Assembly: GCA_033722375.1 (NCBI GenBank)
Contig: JAWVZB010000035.1
Location: 1-27,128 of the forward strand
Direction of reading: 5' to 3'
DNA: 27,128 nucleotides
Source of the DNA: JAWVZB01 sp033722375
GTDB taxonomy: Bacteria > Actinomycetota > Nitriliruptoria > Nitriliruptorales > Nitriliruptoraceae
The position numbers and the translations under genes were made by a program. The notes under the pieces are model-generated. The model was not told where the DNA came from. It did no database searches and saw only the letters and a program-made list of their open reading frames with translations. This document shows positions 1 to 7,007 of this stretch, one piece after another; position 1 is the stretch's first letter; each line of letters begins with the position of its first letter.

Positions 1-449
1 CACTCGATCGTGTAGCCGTGAGCGGCCCGGTCGAGATCGTCGGCGTCGAGGTCACCGGCCACGTAGGCACGGAGCAGCGCCCCGAACGCTTCGGAGATCA
101 CCGGCATCGTGATGTCGACGACACGTCCGTCGGCCACGACCCACAGGTGGTCGAGCTCGGCGCCACCGACGTCGAGCCCGCCCCGCACCACGACGGCGTC
201 CAGACCGATCTCCTCGGCGATCACCCGCACACGATGCGCGCCCCGCCGGGCATCGTTGGGGCGGAACGGCTCGAAGCCGTGCGCACGAGCGAGCGCGGAG
301 CGCAGCCGGGCACCCGCGGGCGACGGGAACGGACGCGGCTCGAAGCGCCGGGGAGAGCGGGGCGTCAACCCCCGGCGTGTGGTCCTGCCCCCGCCTCGTG
401 CCACGCCTGCCACCTCCTCGTGCGACTCGGTGCCGTCGAGATGTGCCAT
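1..449 (-). CDS. Hypothetical protein, 3' part cut by the left edge
   Basis: The reverse strand is open from an ATG at 449 to the window edge (149 codons) with strongly GC-ending codons, so it is probably real. The N-terminus is basic and low-complexity. The better conserved-looking part is residues 58-149: GFEPFRPND, then an RVIAEEIGLDAVVVRGG stretch, HLWVVADGRVVDITMP (His101, Asp112) and an acidic tail. The pattern of an X-W after His, followed about 10 residues later by V-D, resembles the His/Asp half of transglutaminase-like folds. However, no Cys sits where the nucleophile would be expected, so I do not assign a function. A GTG at 404 is an alternative start and has the better ribosome site (GAGGAGG about 8 nt upstream). 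The gene is divergent from the dehydrogenase at 497. Confidence 0.55.
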   Translation of the reverse strand, partial: MAHLDGTESHEEVAGVARGGGRTTRRGLTPRSPRRFEPRPFPSPAGARLRSALARAHGFEPFRPNDARRGAHRVRVIAEEIGLDAVVVRGGLDVGGAELDHLWVVADGRVVDITMPVISEAFGALLRAYVAGDLDADDLDRAAHGYTIE

Positions 450-463
450 GCTGCGTTGCACAT
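441..463. promoter_or_regulatory. Short inverted repeat in divergent intergenic region
   Basis: ATGTGC (441-446) and GCACAT (458-463) form a 6-bp inverted repeat with an 11-nt spacer between two divergent genes. It overlaps the ATG at 449 of the leftward gene if that start is used, and lies upstream of it if the 404 GTG is used. It could be an operator, but a 6-bp repeat can arise by chance. Confidence 0.25.
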
Positions 464-496
464 GATGCCGTACCGGAAGCGAAACGAGGAGCAGGC

Positions 497-1348
497 GTGC
501 AACGGCCGTTGGACGGCAAGGTCGCGTTGATCACCGGCGGATCGCGGGGGCTCGGTGCCGCGACGGCCGAGCGACTCGCCCGTTGGGGGGCGCGGGTCGT
601 GGTGACCTACCGCCGGCAGGAGGAACTGGCCGAGCAGGTCGCCGACGCCTGCAGCGAGCACACCGGCGGGGCCCGAGCCGAGCAGCTCGACCTCGGAGAG
701 GAGAGCAGCGTGCGGGCGCTGTTCGAGCGGGTGACCGAGCGCGACGGCGAGCTGGACCTGCTCGTCGCCAACGCGGCCGCCACCGCCTTCAAGCCGCTCC
801 TCGAGCTGGAACCGCATCACGTCGACAAGACCTTCGCTATCAGCGTCCGCCACTTCCTCCTGATGGCGAAGCTCGCCTACCCCCTGCTCCAGCCGCGGGG
901 TGGGCGGATCATCGCCGTCTCGGGTGCCGACACCGTCGGCTACATCCCCGGGCACGGGCTCCTGGCCGGCGCGAAGGCTGCCATGGAGACCTTCGTCAAG
1001 TACCTCGCCTGCGAGCTCGGCCCCGAGGGCATGACCTGCATCGGGGTGCTACCGGGGTTCATCGACACCGACTCCATCAAGCTCATGGCCGGGCCGTTCC
1101 ACGACAAGCTGGTCGCGGCGGAGCAGCAGACCCACCCGCTCCGCGAGGCAGCCACCCCCGAGGACGCGAGCGAGGCGATCGCCCTGCTGTGCCTCCCCGA
1201 GGCACGGTGGCTCAACGGGCAGATCGTCACCAACGACGGGGGTGGGCTGTTCGCCTACGTGGGTCGGTTCGGCCAGGCCTGGGCCATGGTCCCCGACGAG
1301 GCCGTGATGCCCGACGCGGGCGAGTCCCCGATGCTCCGGGACCCGTGA
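497..1348 (+). CDS. FabL-like short-chain dehydrogenase/reductase lacking the catalytic Tyr
   Basis: This is a 283-aa Rossmann-fold SDR, probably an NAD(P)H-dependent oxidoreductase. The start is GTG at 497 because GAGGAG lies 5 nt upstream and the nucleotide-binding strand begins at once (GKVALITGGSRGLG, residues 7-20). NAAA of the fourth strand is at 92-95 and the structural Ser is at 142. The stretch from VSGADTVGYIPGH through K160 aligns by eye with enoyl-ACP reductase III (FabL), whose catalytic motif is Tyr-x6-Lys. Lys160 is present, but the Tyr position is His153, and the classical Tyr-x3-Lys position is Leu156. The C-terminus carries the usual GQIVTNDGG segment plus an about 30-residue extension. 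Substrate is unknown; a fatty-acid or polyketide-type enoyl/keto substrate is one option. It converges on recD2 with a 16-bp gap. Confidence 0.85.
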   Translation: MQRPLDGKVALITGGSRGLGAATAERLARWGARVVVTYRRQEELAEQVADACSEHTGGARAEQLDLGEESSVRALFERVTERDGELDLLVANAAATAFKPLLELEPHHVDKTFAISVRHFLLMAKLAYPLLQPRGGRIIAVSGADTVGYIPGHGLLAGAKAAMETFVKYLACELGPEGMTCIGVLPGFIDTDSIKLMAGPFHDKLVAAEQQTHPLREAATPEDASEAIALLCLPEARWLNGQIVTNDGGGLFAYVGRFGQAWAMVPDEAVMPDAGESPMLRDP

Positions 1349-1364
1349 GCGGCCCCGGCGAGGA

Positions 1365-3542
1365 TCAGGCCGGCAGCGGCGCGAGCAGGTCCTGCAGGCG
1401 CTGGACCAGGCCGGTCTGGCGGTTGCTCGGCACGTCGTGGCGGGCAGCACGCCGCAGCGCGTCCGCCTGACCCACGACGATCAGCGCTCGCTGCGCCCGG
1501 GTGATGGCGGTGTAGACGAGGTTCCGCCACAGCATCGACCGGTGCGAACCGTCGAGCACCAGCACCACGACCGGCCACTCCCCACCCTGGGACTTGTGCA
1601 CGGTGACCGCCCACGCCGCGGTCAGATCGCCCGCCTGCTTCGCCTCGTAGGTGACCTCGCCCCGAGGGAAGGCGACCCGCAGCGTGCGCTTCTTCGGATC
1701 GAGGTCCACGACGGTGCCGACGTCGCCGTTGGAGACGTCGAGGTCGGCGTCGTTCCTGGTCTGCATGACCCGGTCGCCGATGTTCCACCCGGCGACCTCG
1801 GGGCGGCTCTCCGCTGGGTTCAGCCGCTGCTTGAGCGCCTCGTTCAGCGCGTTGACCCCACACGGGCCGCGGTAGATCGGCGCCACGACCTGGATGTCGG
1901 CGACCTCGACGTCGAAGTACTCGGGGGCCCGGACCGCGACCGCCTCGACGACACGGGGGACGATCGCTGCCCGTCGCGGCTCCTCGGCCATGAAGAGATC
2001 GCCGTCGACGCCGGGAAGCGCGCCGACCTCACCACGGTTGACGGCGTTCGCCAGCGCCACGACACGGCTCTCGGCGGCCTGGCGGTGGACCTCGGTGAGG
2101 CGCACCGACGGGACGACCTCGGAGGCCAAGAGGTCGGCCAGGACGTCCCCGGGGCCGACGGAAGGCAGCTGATCGGGGTCGCCCACGAGCACGAGGTGGG
2201 CGCCGTCGCCGACCGCGCTGACCAGTGCGGCCGCGAGACGGGTGTCGCACATCGACACCTCGTCGCACACGACGAGGTCCTGCGGCAGACGCTCGTCACG
2301 CCCGTAGGTGAACACGAACCCGCCGGTGGGCAGTGGCCGGGCCTCGAGCAGCCGGTGGACGGTGGTCGCCGGCGCCCCGACGAGCTCCTCGATGCGCTTG
2401 GCGGCGCGGCCGGTCGGGGCGCACAGCGCGACGTTGAGGTCGTGCTCGTCGGCGGCCCGGACGATCTCCTCGATGGTGCGGGTCTTGCCCGTCCCTGGGC
2501 CCCCCGTCAGCAGCGACACCGGCGACGAGAACGCCAGGCGGACGGCCGCGGCCTGTCCGTCGGTGAGCTCGTCGGACGGGTCCACGGTGTCGGCGAGCGG
2601 GGCGAGGCGGGGATGGCTGGCCCGCAGCAGTCGCTGGAGGTCCTCAGCCAGGTTGCGCTCCGCAGCCTGTCCCAAGGGGGTGTAGACGGCGCTGACGGTG
2701 CCGGTCGGGGTCGCGAGCTCCTCGAGCACGAGGTCACCGACCTCGACGGCTCCGTCGAGCCCGGCTGACGCCGCGACGACGTCCACACCGAGCAGCTGCG
2801 CGGCCCGCTCGGCGCACTGCTGGCGGGTGACGTACTGGTGGCCCTCGCTGCGGCGCGCCGCCTGCACCGCGGCGCGTGCCCCGGCCCGGAGCCGGGCGGG
2901 GTCGGTCGGGTCGACCCCCAGGGAACGGGCGAGCGCGTCGGCGTGGGCGAAGCGGCAGGAGTCGACCTCGAGCAGCGAGTAGGGGTCGTCGCGGGCGATC
3001 CGGGTCGCGTCGGCCCCGTGGTGGGCGTAGATCGCCCGGACCACCCGGTACGGCAGTCCGGCAGGCTCGGCCAGCCGGGTCAGCTCGGCGAGCGCCAGTC
3101 CCTCGTGCCACTTGTCATGGAGGAGATCGGCGGTGGCGCGTGGCAGCCCCGCCTCCTCGACGAGACGGTCGGGCTCTTGCTCGATCACCCGGCCGGCCCC
3201 CGAGCCGAAGACGCTCAGGACACGGGACACGTCCTCGCCGTCGATCCCCGCGAAGCGCTCGGATTCGAGGAAGGCACGGATGCTCGCGGATGTGGTGGGG
3301 GTGAGCTGCTCGTAGAGCTGGGCCTCGAACGTGCGTCCGTAGCGGGGGTGGTCGGTCCAGCGCCCGACGAGCCGGAGCCGCTGTCCCTCGACGACCTGCG
3401 AGAGCGGTCCGATGCACCGCTCCCACGCATGCTGCTCCCCTGGGTCGAGGAGGATGACCCCGAACCCGGTGTCGTCCGCGCTGAACAGCACACCGGCGAC
3501 CTCGCCGGTCAGCTCCTCGGCGTCGAACAGTTGCTCGGACAC
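1365..3542 (-). CDS. recD2: RecD2-type ATP-dependent 5'-3' DNA helicase
   Basis: This is a 725-aa superfamily 1B helicase of normal length for RecD2, the stand-alone RecD of bacteria without a matching RecBC. An N-terminal OB-like region (about 1-90) and helix-hairpin-helix region (about 95-200) precede the motor. Walker A GGPGTGKT is at 347-354, Walker B LVVCDE at 423-428, motif III GDPDQLPSVG at 454-463, motif V VTVHKSQG at 647-654 and motif VI VYTAITRAQ at 676-684. It probably acts in replication-fork or mismatch-linked DNA repair, as known for the family. The start codon is GTG at 3542 (S-E-Q-L-F-D follows) with GAGG a few nucleotides upstream. No recB or recC is visible in the window. 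The downstream end faces the dehydrogenase gene. Confidence 0.95.
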   Translation of the reverse strand: MSEQLFDAEELTGEVAGVLFSADDTGFGVILLDPGEQHAWERCIGPLSQVVEGQRLRLVGRWTDHPRYGRTFEAQLYEQLTPTTSASIRAFLESERFAGIDGEDVSRVLSVFGSGAGRVIEQEPDRLVEEAGLPRATADLLHDKWHEGLALAELTRLAEPAGLPYRVVRAIYAHHGADATRIARDDPYSLLEVDSCRFAHADALARSLGVDPTDPARLRAGARAAVQAARRSEGHQYVTRQQCAERAAQLLGVDVVAASAGLDGAVEVGDLVLEELATPTGTVSAVYTPLGQAAERNLAEDLQRLLRASHPRLAPLADTVDPSDELTDGQAAAVRLAFSSPVSLLTGGPGTGKTRTIEEIVRAADEHDLNVALCAPTGRAAKRIEELVGAPATTVHRLLEARPLPTGGFVFTYGRDERLPQDLVVCDEVSMCDTRLAAALVSAVGDGAHLVLVGDPDQLPSVGPGDVLADLLASEVVPSVRLTEVHRQAAESRVVALANAVNRGEVGALPGVDGDLFMAEEPRRAAIVPRVVEAVAVRAPEYFDVEVADIQVVAPIYRGPCGVNALNEALKQRLNPAESRPEVAGWNIGDRVMQTRNDADLDVSNGDVGTVVDLDPKKRTLRVAFPRGEVTYEAKQAGDLTAAWAVTVHKSQGGEWPVVVLVLDGSHRSMLWRNLVYTAITRAQRALIVVGQADALRRAARHDVPSNRQTGLVQRLQDLLAPLPA

Positions 3543-3635
3543 GTGGCCTCACGAACGTCGCGGGACCGCGAGGGTGCCACAGCGCGGGCCAAGGTCCGGC
3601 GAGCCGCCACGCTGCGACGGTGGACAACCGCCGGA

Positions 3636-4190
3636 TCAGCCGCTGGTGAGGTTCTGGCGGCGGGCGTCGATGGCCTCGGCGTCCTCGCCGTACGGGCTGT
3701 CGGAGAGCTCGCTGGACGGCTCGGTGGCGTACAGCCCCTCGGGCGGCTGGGCCTCGCCCTGGAGCCGGGCGTGCAGGATCCAGCCGGTCGCCGCCCCCAG
3801 GGTGAAGCCACCGGCGAACCAGGCAGCGGTCTTCCAGCGCCCGCGCCGCTTGACGGCCGGCGGATCCTCCACCCGCGACAGGGCCACACGGCCCTGCTCG
3901 GTGACACTCGAGAACAGGCTGCTGAGGAAGTCCAGGAGGCGTCGCAGCCACGGCCAGAGCCAGTCGGCCAGGTCCTCCGCCCGGTCCCGCGACTCGTTGG
4001 CCAGCTCCTCGGCACGGTCACGAGCATCGTCGGCCACGTCGGCGGCGCGGCTCCGGGCCTTCTCTGCAGCCTCCGATGCGCGCACACGCACCTCTTCGGC
4101 GGTCTCGCGGGCACGCTCGCGTGCAGCCTCGGTCCGGGTCTTGTTCGACGGCAGGGCGGTCTCCAAGCGGTCTCGAATGGTGGCGCTCAC
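3636..4190 (-). CDS. Amphipathic-helix protein with one membrane segment
   Basis: This is a 184-aa protein of unknown function. The start is GTG at 4190, with AAGGGGA about 7 nt upstream. Residues 15-75 are a long charged Ala/Arg/Glu helix with 11-residue-like repeats (RARETAEEVRVRASEAAEKA and similar), recalling LEA, apolipoprotein or YtxH-like helices. A Trp/Leu-rich patch (ADWLWPWLRRLLDFLSSLF, 76-93) could lie in the membrane surface. A hydrophobic segment at about 121-140 (AAWFAGGFTLGAATGWIL) is likely transmembrane, followed by an acidic tail. It may organise or protect the envelope, but this is inference. It lies 93 bp upstream of recD2 on the same strand and is divergent from the CPBP protease gene. 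Confidence 0.8.
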   Translation of the reverse strand: MSATIRDRLETALPSNKTRTEAARERARETAEEVRVRASEAAEKARSRAADVADDARDRAEELANESRDRAEDLADWLWPWLRRLLDFLSSLFSSVTEQGRVALSRVEDPPAVKRRGRWKTAAWFAGGFTLGAATGWILHARLQGEAQPPEGLYATEPSSELSDSPYGEDAEAIDARRQNLTSG

Positions 4191-4253
4191 GTGATCGTCC
4201 CCTTCCGGATCTTCCTCGACTCTATCGCCGACCGGCGGGGTGGGGTCGGGCCC

Positions 4254-4259
4254 TACCCT
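4254..4259 (+). promoter_or_regulatory. -10 box placed for a leaderless transcript
   Basis: TACCCT (TANNNT type) ends exactly 6 nt before the GTG at 4266, and no convincing Shine-Dalgarno sequence is present. This geometry is what leaderless actinobacterial mRNAs show, with transcription beginning at or next to the start codon. No clear -35 is seen. Confidence 0.5.
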
Positions 4260-4265
4260 GCCCGC

Positions 4266-5075
4266 GTGTCCGTGCTCCGCTTGCTCATCGCCGCGTGGGT
4301 CCTGTTCCTCCTGGGTCGGGCGGCGGTCGCCGCATGGCAGCGCCGAGATCTGGCGCTCGCGGTGTGGCGACGGATCCGGCTGCGGCATGTCGGCGGCGCC
4401 GTCGCTCTGTTCCTCCTCGTGTCCACCCTCGTCATCGGGCTCCTGACCTTCGTCCCGCCTCTGCGCTACGGGCTCGGGACCCTGATCGACTTCTCCGGCA
4501 ACGCGGTCTTCGTCCCGCTGGAGGAGGCAGCGACACGCCCCGGCGCGCCCGGCGCGGAGGGAGGGCCCGACTGGCTGCTCATCGGCTTGGCGACCGCGTT
4601 CCTCGGGACGCTGGGGCTGATGCTGCCGTGGCTCGCGTTCGTGGAGGAGGAGGTCTTCCGGGCCGGGCTCGAGGACGCCGGCGTCGGGCGTCAACTGCTC
4701 ACCGCGCTGGTGTTCGGCCTCGCCCACCTCGTCATGCTGGTGCCGGTCGGGGCGGCACTCGCCGTCGGGGTCGCCGGCTACGTGTACGGCCTGGTCTACC
4801 GCCGGGCCCATCGCCGGGTGGACCCCGACGAGGTCCCCGAGGTGGCGCTGCGCTCGTTCCGTCCGACCCGGCGCTCGGCGCGAGCCGCCGATCGGGCGAG
4901 GGCAGAGAACGACACCGCCGCCGGCCTCGATCCGCTGACGGTCATGCTGGTCGACCGATCGCCGGAACGGCGCCAGGCCGGCGCCGTTCTCGCCAGCACC
5001 GTGCTGCACACGACGTTCAACACGCTCGTGATCGGGATCGTGTGGCTGTCGATCGTGGCCTCGTCGCTCGTCTGA
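4266..5075 (+). CDS. CPBP-family intramembrane metalloprotease
   Basis: This is a 269-aa polytopic membrane protein. The family motifs are all present: EEEVFR (127-132, the paired Glu motif), FGLAH (150-154) and HTTFN (248-252). Together they would form the metal site of an Abi/CaaX prenyl-endopeptidase-like enzyme. Members process peptides or prenyl proteins in the membrane, or act as bacteriocin immunity proteins; the substrate here is unknown. An unusual feature is a roughly 55-residue basic, non-hydrophobic insertion (about 181-237) between the second and third motifs, likely a cytoplasmic loop. The GTG start is chosen from the adjacent -10 box. Its stop codon directly abuts the stop codon of the opposite-strand oxidoreductase. 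Confidence 0.88.
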   Translation: MSVLRLLIAAWVLFLLGRAAVAAWQRRDLALAVWRRIRLRHVGGAVALFLLVSTLVIGLLTFVPPLRYGLGTLIDFSGNAVFVPLEEAATRPGAPGAEGGPDWLLIGLATAFLGTLGLMLPWLAFVEEEVFRAGLEDAGVGRQLLTALVFGLAHLVMLVPVGAALAVGVAGYVYGLVYRRAHRRVDPDEVPEVALRSFRPTRRSARAADRARAENDTAAGLDPLTVMLVDRSPERRQAGAVLASTVLHTTFNTLVIGIVWLSIVASSLV

Positions 5076-6188
5076 TCACCTACCCGGCGAGTCGTGGTCC
5101 TCTGGGCGAGCCACCGACCACTTCAAGCCGATCCGGTCCGCGAGGGTGTCCAGTGCGTCCCCGGCGGTGAGCACCTCGGACGGGGCGACGACACCAGAGA
5201 CGGGCGGTCCCGCCGCCAGGGCTTCGGCGATCACGACCATCGTCGCCGCGGTGGTGGCGTAGATGTCGGTCCCGTACGCCCAGGCCCGTGCGATGTCGCC
5301 ACCGTCGCGGCTCTCCGCGACGCACGCCCACCGCGTGTCCTCCTGCGCCTCGCGAGACGCGGCCGGACCCGCCGTCAAGGCCTGGGAGAGGAACCTCCGG
5401 GCCGGCCCCCAGCGCGCCACGTTCGACCCCATCTGGAAGAGTTCGGCCTGCCAGCCGCGCATCGCGAAGTAGGTGCGGACCGTCTGGACCCCCGGAACGT
5501 GACGTGGGACGGTCAGCGGCTCGGCCCCGGGGAACCCGGCCGCATGCTGGGGGCCGACGGGGCGCGGGAACCACGCCAGGCGTCGCTCCTCCCCCGGCAG
5601 CTCCGGCCGCAGCCGGCCGTCGACCAGCGCCACCCCCTCCCGTCCCAGCAGGCCGGCGATCGACGCTCGCGTTCCGCGAGTGCTCCCCCGGACCAGACCA
5701 GCGGTCGAGGGGATGGCGTAGGTGACGTGCACCTCCTCGGGGGTCGTGACCGCGGTGCCGGCGAGGTGGCCGAGGAGGTCACCCGGGACGTAGTCGAACC
5801 CGCCGGCGGGCACCACCGTCACCCCGTTCGCAGCCGCAGCCTCGCCCCGCTCCTCGTACGCCCAGCGGACGAAGGGGAGCTCCCCCGTCGAGTCGACGTA
5901 GTGCGCCCCGTTCTCGACGGCCGCAGCCAGGACGGGGCGGCCGAGACGCTCGAACGGCCCCACGGTGGTGAGGAGCACGTCGACGTCGCGGCACAGCGCG
6001 GCGAGCGCTTCGGCGTCGGTGACGTCCACCGTCCGGACCTCGACGATGCGGTCCAGTTCGCGCACCGCCGCGGTGACCCGGCTCCGGTCCCGGCCGGCGG
6101 CGACGAGATCGTGCCCACGCCGACCGAGCTCACGAGCCACGAGGCGCCCCGTCGCGCCGCTCGCGCCGATCAGGCCGTAGACCGCCAC
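5076..6188 (-). CDS. Saccharopine dehydrogenase-like NAD(P)-binding oxidoreductase
   Basis: This is a 370-aa Rossmann protein. The dinucleotide loop GASGATGR is at residues 8-15, followed by AGRD (31-34), TTVGPFERLG (74-83), HYVDSTGE (96-103) and GFDYVPGDL (130-138). These are the conserved blocks of the saccharopine dehydrogenase-like / trans-acting enoyl reductase family, which includes actinobacterial lipid-biosynthesis reductases. True saccharopine activity is unlikely. Start is GTG at 6188, with GAGGAGG 5 nt upstream and a TAGCCT -10 box at 6216-6211 on the same strand. It is monocistronic by position: divergent from the 6329 gene and tail-to-tail with the CPBP gene. Confidence 0.88.
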   Translation of the reverse strand: MAVYGLIGASGATGRLVARELGRRGHDLVAAGRDRSRVTAAVRELDRIVEVRTVDVTDAEALAALCRDVDVLLTTVGPFERLGRPVLAAAVENGAHYVDSTGELPFVRWAYEERGEAAAANGVTVVPAGGFDYVPGDLLGHLAGTAVTTPEEVHVTYAIPSTAGLVRGSTRGTRASIAGLLGREGVALVDGRLRPELPGEERRLAWFPRPVGPQHAAGFPGAEPLTVPRHVPGVQTVRTYFAMRGWQAELFQMGSNVARWGPARRFLSQALTAGPAASREAQEDTRWACVAESRDGGDIARAWAYGTDIYATTAATMVVIAEALAAGPPVSGVVAPSEVLTAGDALDTLADRIGLKWSVARPEDHDSPGR

Positions 6189-6210
6189 CCGGTCCTCCTC
6201 GTCGCGGGGA

Positions 6211-6216
6211 GGCTAT
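6211..6216 (-). promoter_or_regulatory. Probable -10 box for the oxidoreductase gene
   Basis: On the reverse strand this reads TAGCCT, the TANNNT form seen before several genes in this window. It gives a leader of about 16 nt that contains the GAGGAGG ribosome site. No -35 match is evident. Confidence 0.4.
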
Positions 6217-6328
6217 GGCCGTCGTCGCACCTACGTGACTGGCGCTCCCGAGGCTGCAACCATGTCCGACCCCGAGGCGGGGTGGACACCCGACCGGGTG
6301 CAACCGACGACACGGGGGGTGGGAGGCC

Positions 6329-6712
6329 ATGATCGCGTTGATGGAGACCGAGGCGCCGACCGGCTCGCTCCTCCTGCGCGTCCCGGTGGCCCCGACGACA
6401 CCGTGGCCGCGGCAGCTCCCGCCGGTCGGCGGCAGCACGACCGTCACCGTCACCGTCAGCGACGCCGACGATCTCTCGGTCCCGCCCGATGACCTGCTCG
6501 GGACCGGCTACCGGCCCGTCGGCGTGCTCGACACCACTCCGGCCGGCTGCGTCCACGTGCTCGTGACCCCCTCGCTCCAGCGCTCACAGCCGGACTGGTG
6601 GTCGCAGCTCCTCGAACTCGCCGACCGCGTGTTCGACCTGCGCATGGGCCCTGTCCGTCGCGTGTTCGAGGACGAGATCGCCATCCACGTCCAGGCGCTT
6701 CCTCCGCGGTGA
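6329..6712 (+). CDS. Small hypothetical protein
   Basis: This is a 127-aa soluble protein I do not recognise. Codon third positions are almost all G or C, unlike the flanking spacer, which supports real coding. It has a Thr/Val strand (TTVTVTVSDADDL, about 37-49), a Cys at about 73, and a C-terminal amphipathic helix (SQLLELADRVFDLR). GGGAGG lies only 2 nt before the ATG at 6329. An ATG four codons on (6341) has a spacing of about 14 nt, so the exact start is uncertain. No membrane segment or signal peptide is seen. It is followed by a palindrome-rich regulatory region. Confidence 0.65.
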   Translation: MIALMETEAPTGSLLLRVPVAPTTPWPRQLPPVGGSTTVTVTVSDADDLSVPPDDLLGTGYRPVGVLDTTPAGCVHVLVTPSLQRSQPDWWSQLLELADRVFDLRMGPVRRVFEDEIAIHVQALPPR

Positions 6713-6790
6713 ACGAGCCTGCTCGCTTGCAGTTGTTCGCAACCACGCTGTGTGCATCTGCAAGCACACCAGCCACATGAGCCACATAGC

Positions 6791-6807
6791 TGTGCGCTCA
6801 GCGCACA
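6791..6807. promoter_or_regulatory. 17-bp operator-like palindrome
   Basis: TGTGCGCT-C-AGCGCACA is a perfect 8-bp inverted repeat around one central base, 27 bp upstream of the -35 box at 6834. Size and placement suit a dimeric regulator; which one is unknown. Confidence 0.5.
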
Positions 6808-6833
6808 TATCTGCCCCCAGAGAGCCCTAACGC

Positions 6834-6862
6834 TTGCAATAGTTAGCGACACGGCATACGTT
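6834..6862 (+). promoter_or_regulatory. Promoter for the phasin-like gene
   Basis: The -35 TTGCAA (6834-6839) and -10 TACGTT (6857-6862) are separated by exactly 17 nt, the ideal sigma-70-type spacing. Transcription would begin near 6869, giving a leader of about 140 nt before the ATG at 7008. Confidence 0.6.
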
Positions 6863-6876
6863 GCTTACTGAAGCAA
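6861..6876. promoter_or_regulatory. Palindrome over the predicted transcription start
   Basis: TTGCTT-ACTG-AAGCAA is a perfect 6-bp inverted repeat that overlaps the end of the -10 box and the predicted start point. It is well placed for a repressor site, or would form a small hairpin at the mRNA 5' end. Confidence 0.45.
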
Positions 6877-6902
6877 GCCCGCCGGGTCGCGAGCGGTCCG
6901 GT

Positions 6903-6959
6903 GGGGAGACGGAGACCGAAGGCTCTCGTAGCCTCACCCGGCTCCCGCTCCGTCTCCCC
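6903..6959 (+). promoter_or_regulatory. Structured leader hairpin
   Basis: GGGGAGACGGAG (6903-6914) pairs perfectly over 12 bp with CTCCGTCTCCCC (6948-6959). The 33-nt loop contains a nested hairpin AGGCT-CTCGT-AGCCT. No U-tract follows, so it is not a normal intrinsic terminator. It is more likely an mRNA-stabilising or regulatory 5' structure, and the downstream ribosome site (6996-7000) is left free. Confidence 0.5.
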
Positions 6960-7007
6960 GCCAGGCCGTTCGACACCGGCACCCAACGACCGTCAAGGAG
7001 CCGAACC

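Larger units (their letters stand above)
6713..7007 (+). promoter_or_regulatory. Palindrome-rich, lower-GC intergenic region with leader
   Basis: This is the longest non-coding stretch in the window. By hand count, 90 of 160 bases at 6721-6880 are G or C, far below the coding sequence around it. It contains: an imperfect 20-bp direct repeat (6724-6743 and 6831-6850, 16 of 20 identical); GTGTGC-N8-GCACAC (6750-6769); a tandem 9-bp repeat AGCCACAT(G/A) (6771-6788); a 17-bp palindrome (6791-6807); a promoter (6834-6862); a palindrome at the transcription start (6861-6876); and a long leader hairpin (6903-6959). No coding frame with normal codon use or tRNA fold is visible. Confidence 0.6.

Noticed and set aside
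3636..5009. Long minus-strand open frame across the CPBP gene
   Set aside because: Only its last 184 codons form a sensible protein. The upstream part is His/Arg/Pro-rich antisense of the CPBP gene, whose catalytic motifs are clear.
6235..6492. Small plus-strand frame starting GTG at 6235
   Set aside because: It runs out of phase into the 6329 gene, becomes Arg/Pro-rich there and has no ribosome site.
6713..6900. CRISPR array or replication origin
   Set aside because: Repeats are too few, too short and unevenly spaced for CRISPR, and I see no DnaA-box cluster.
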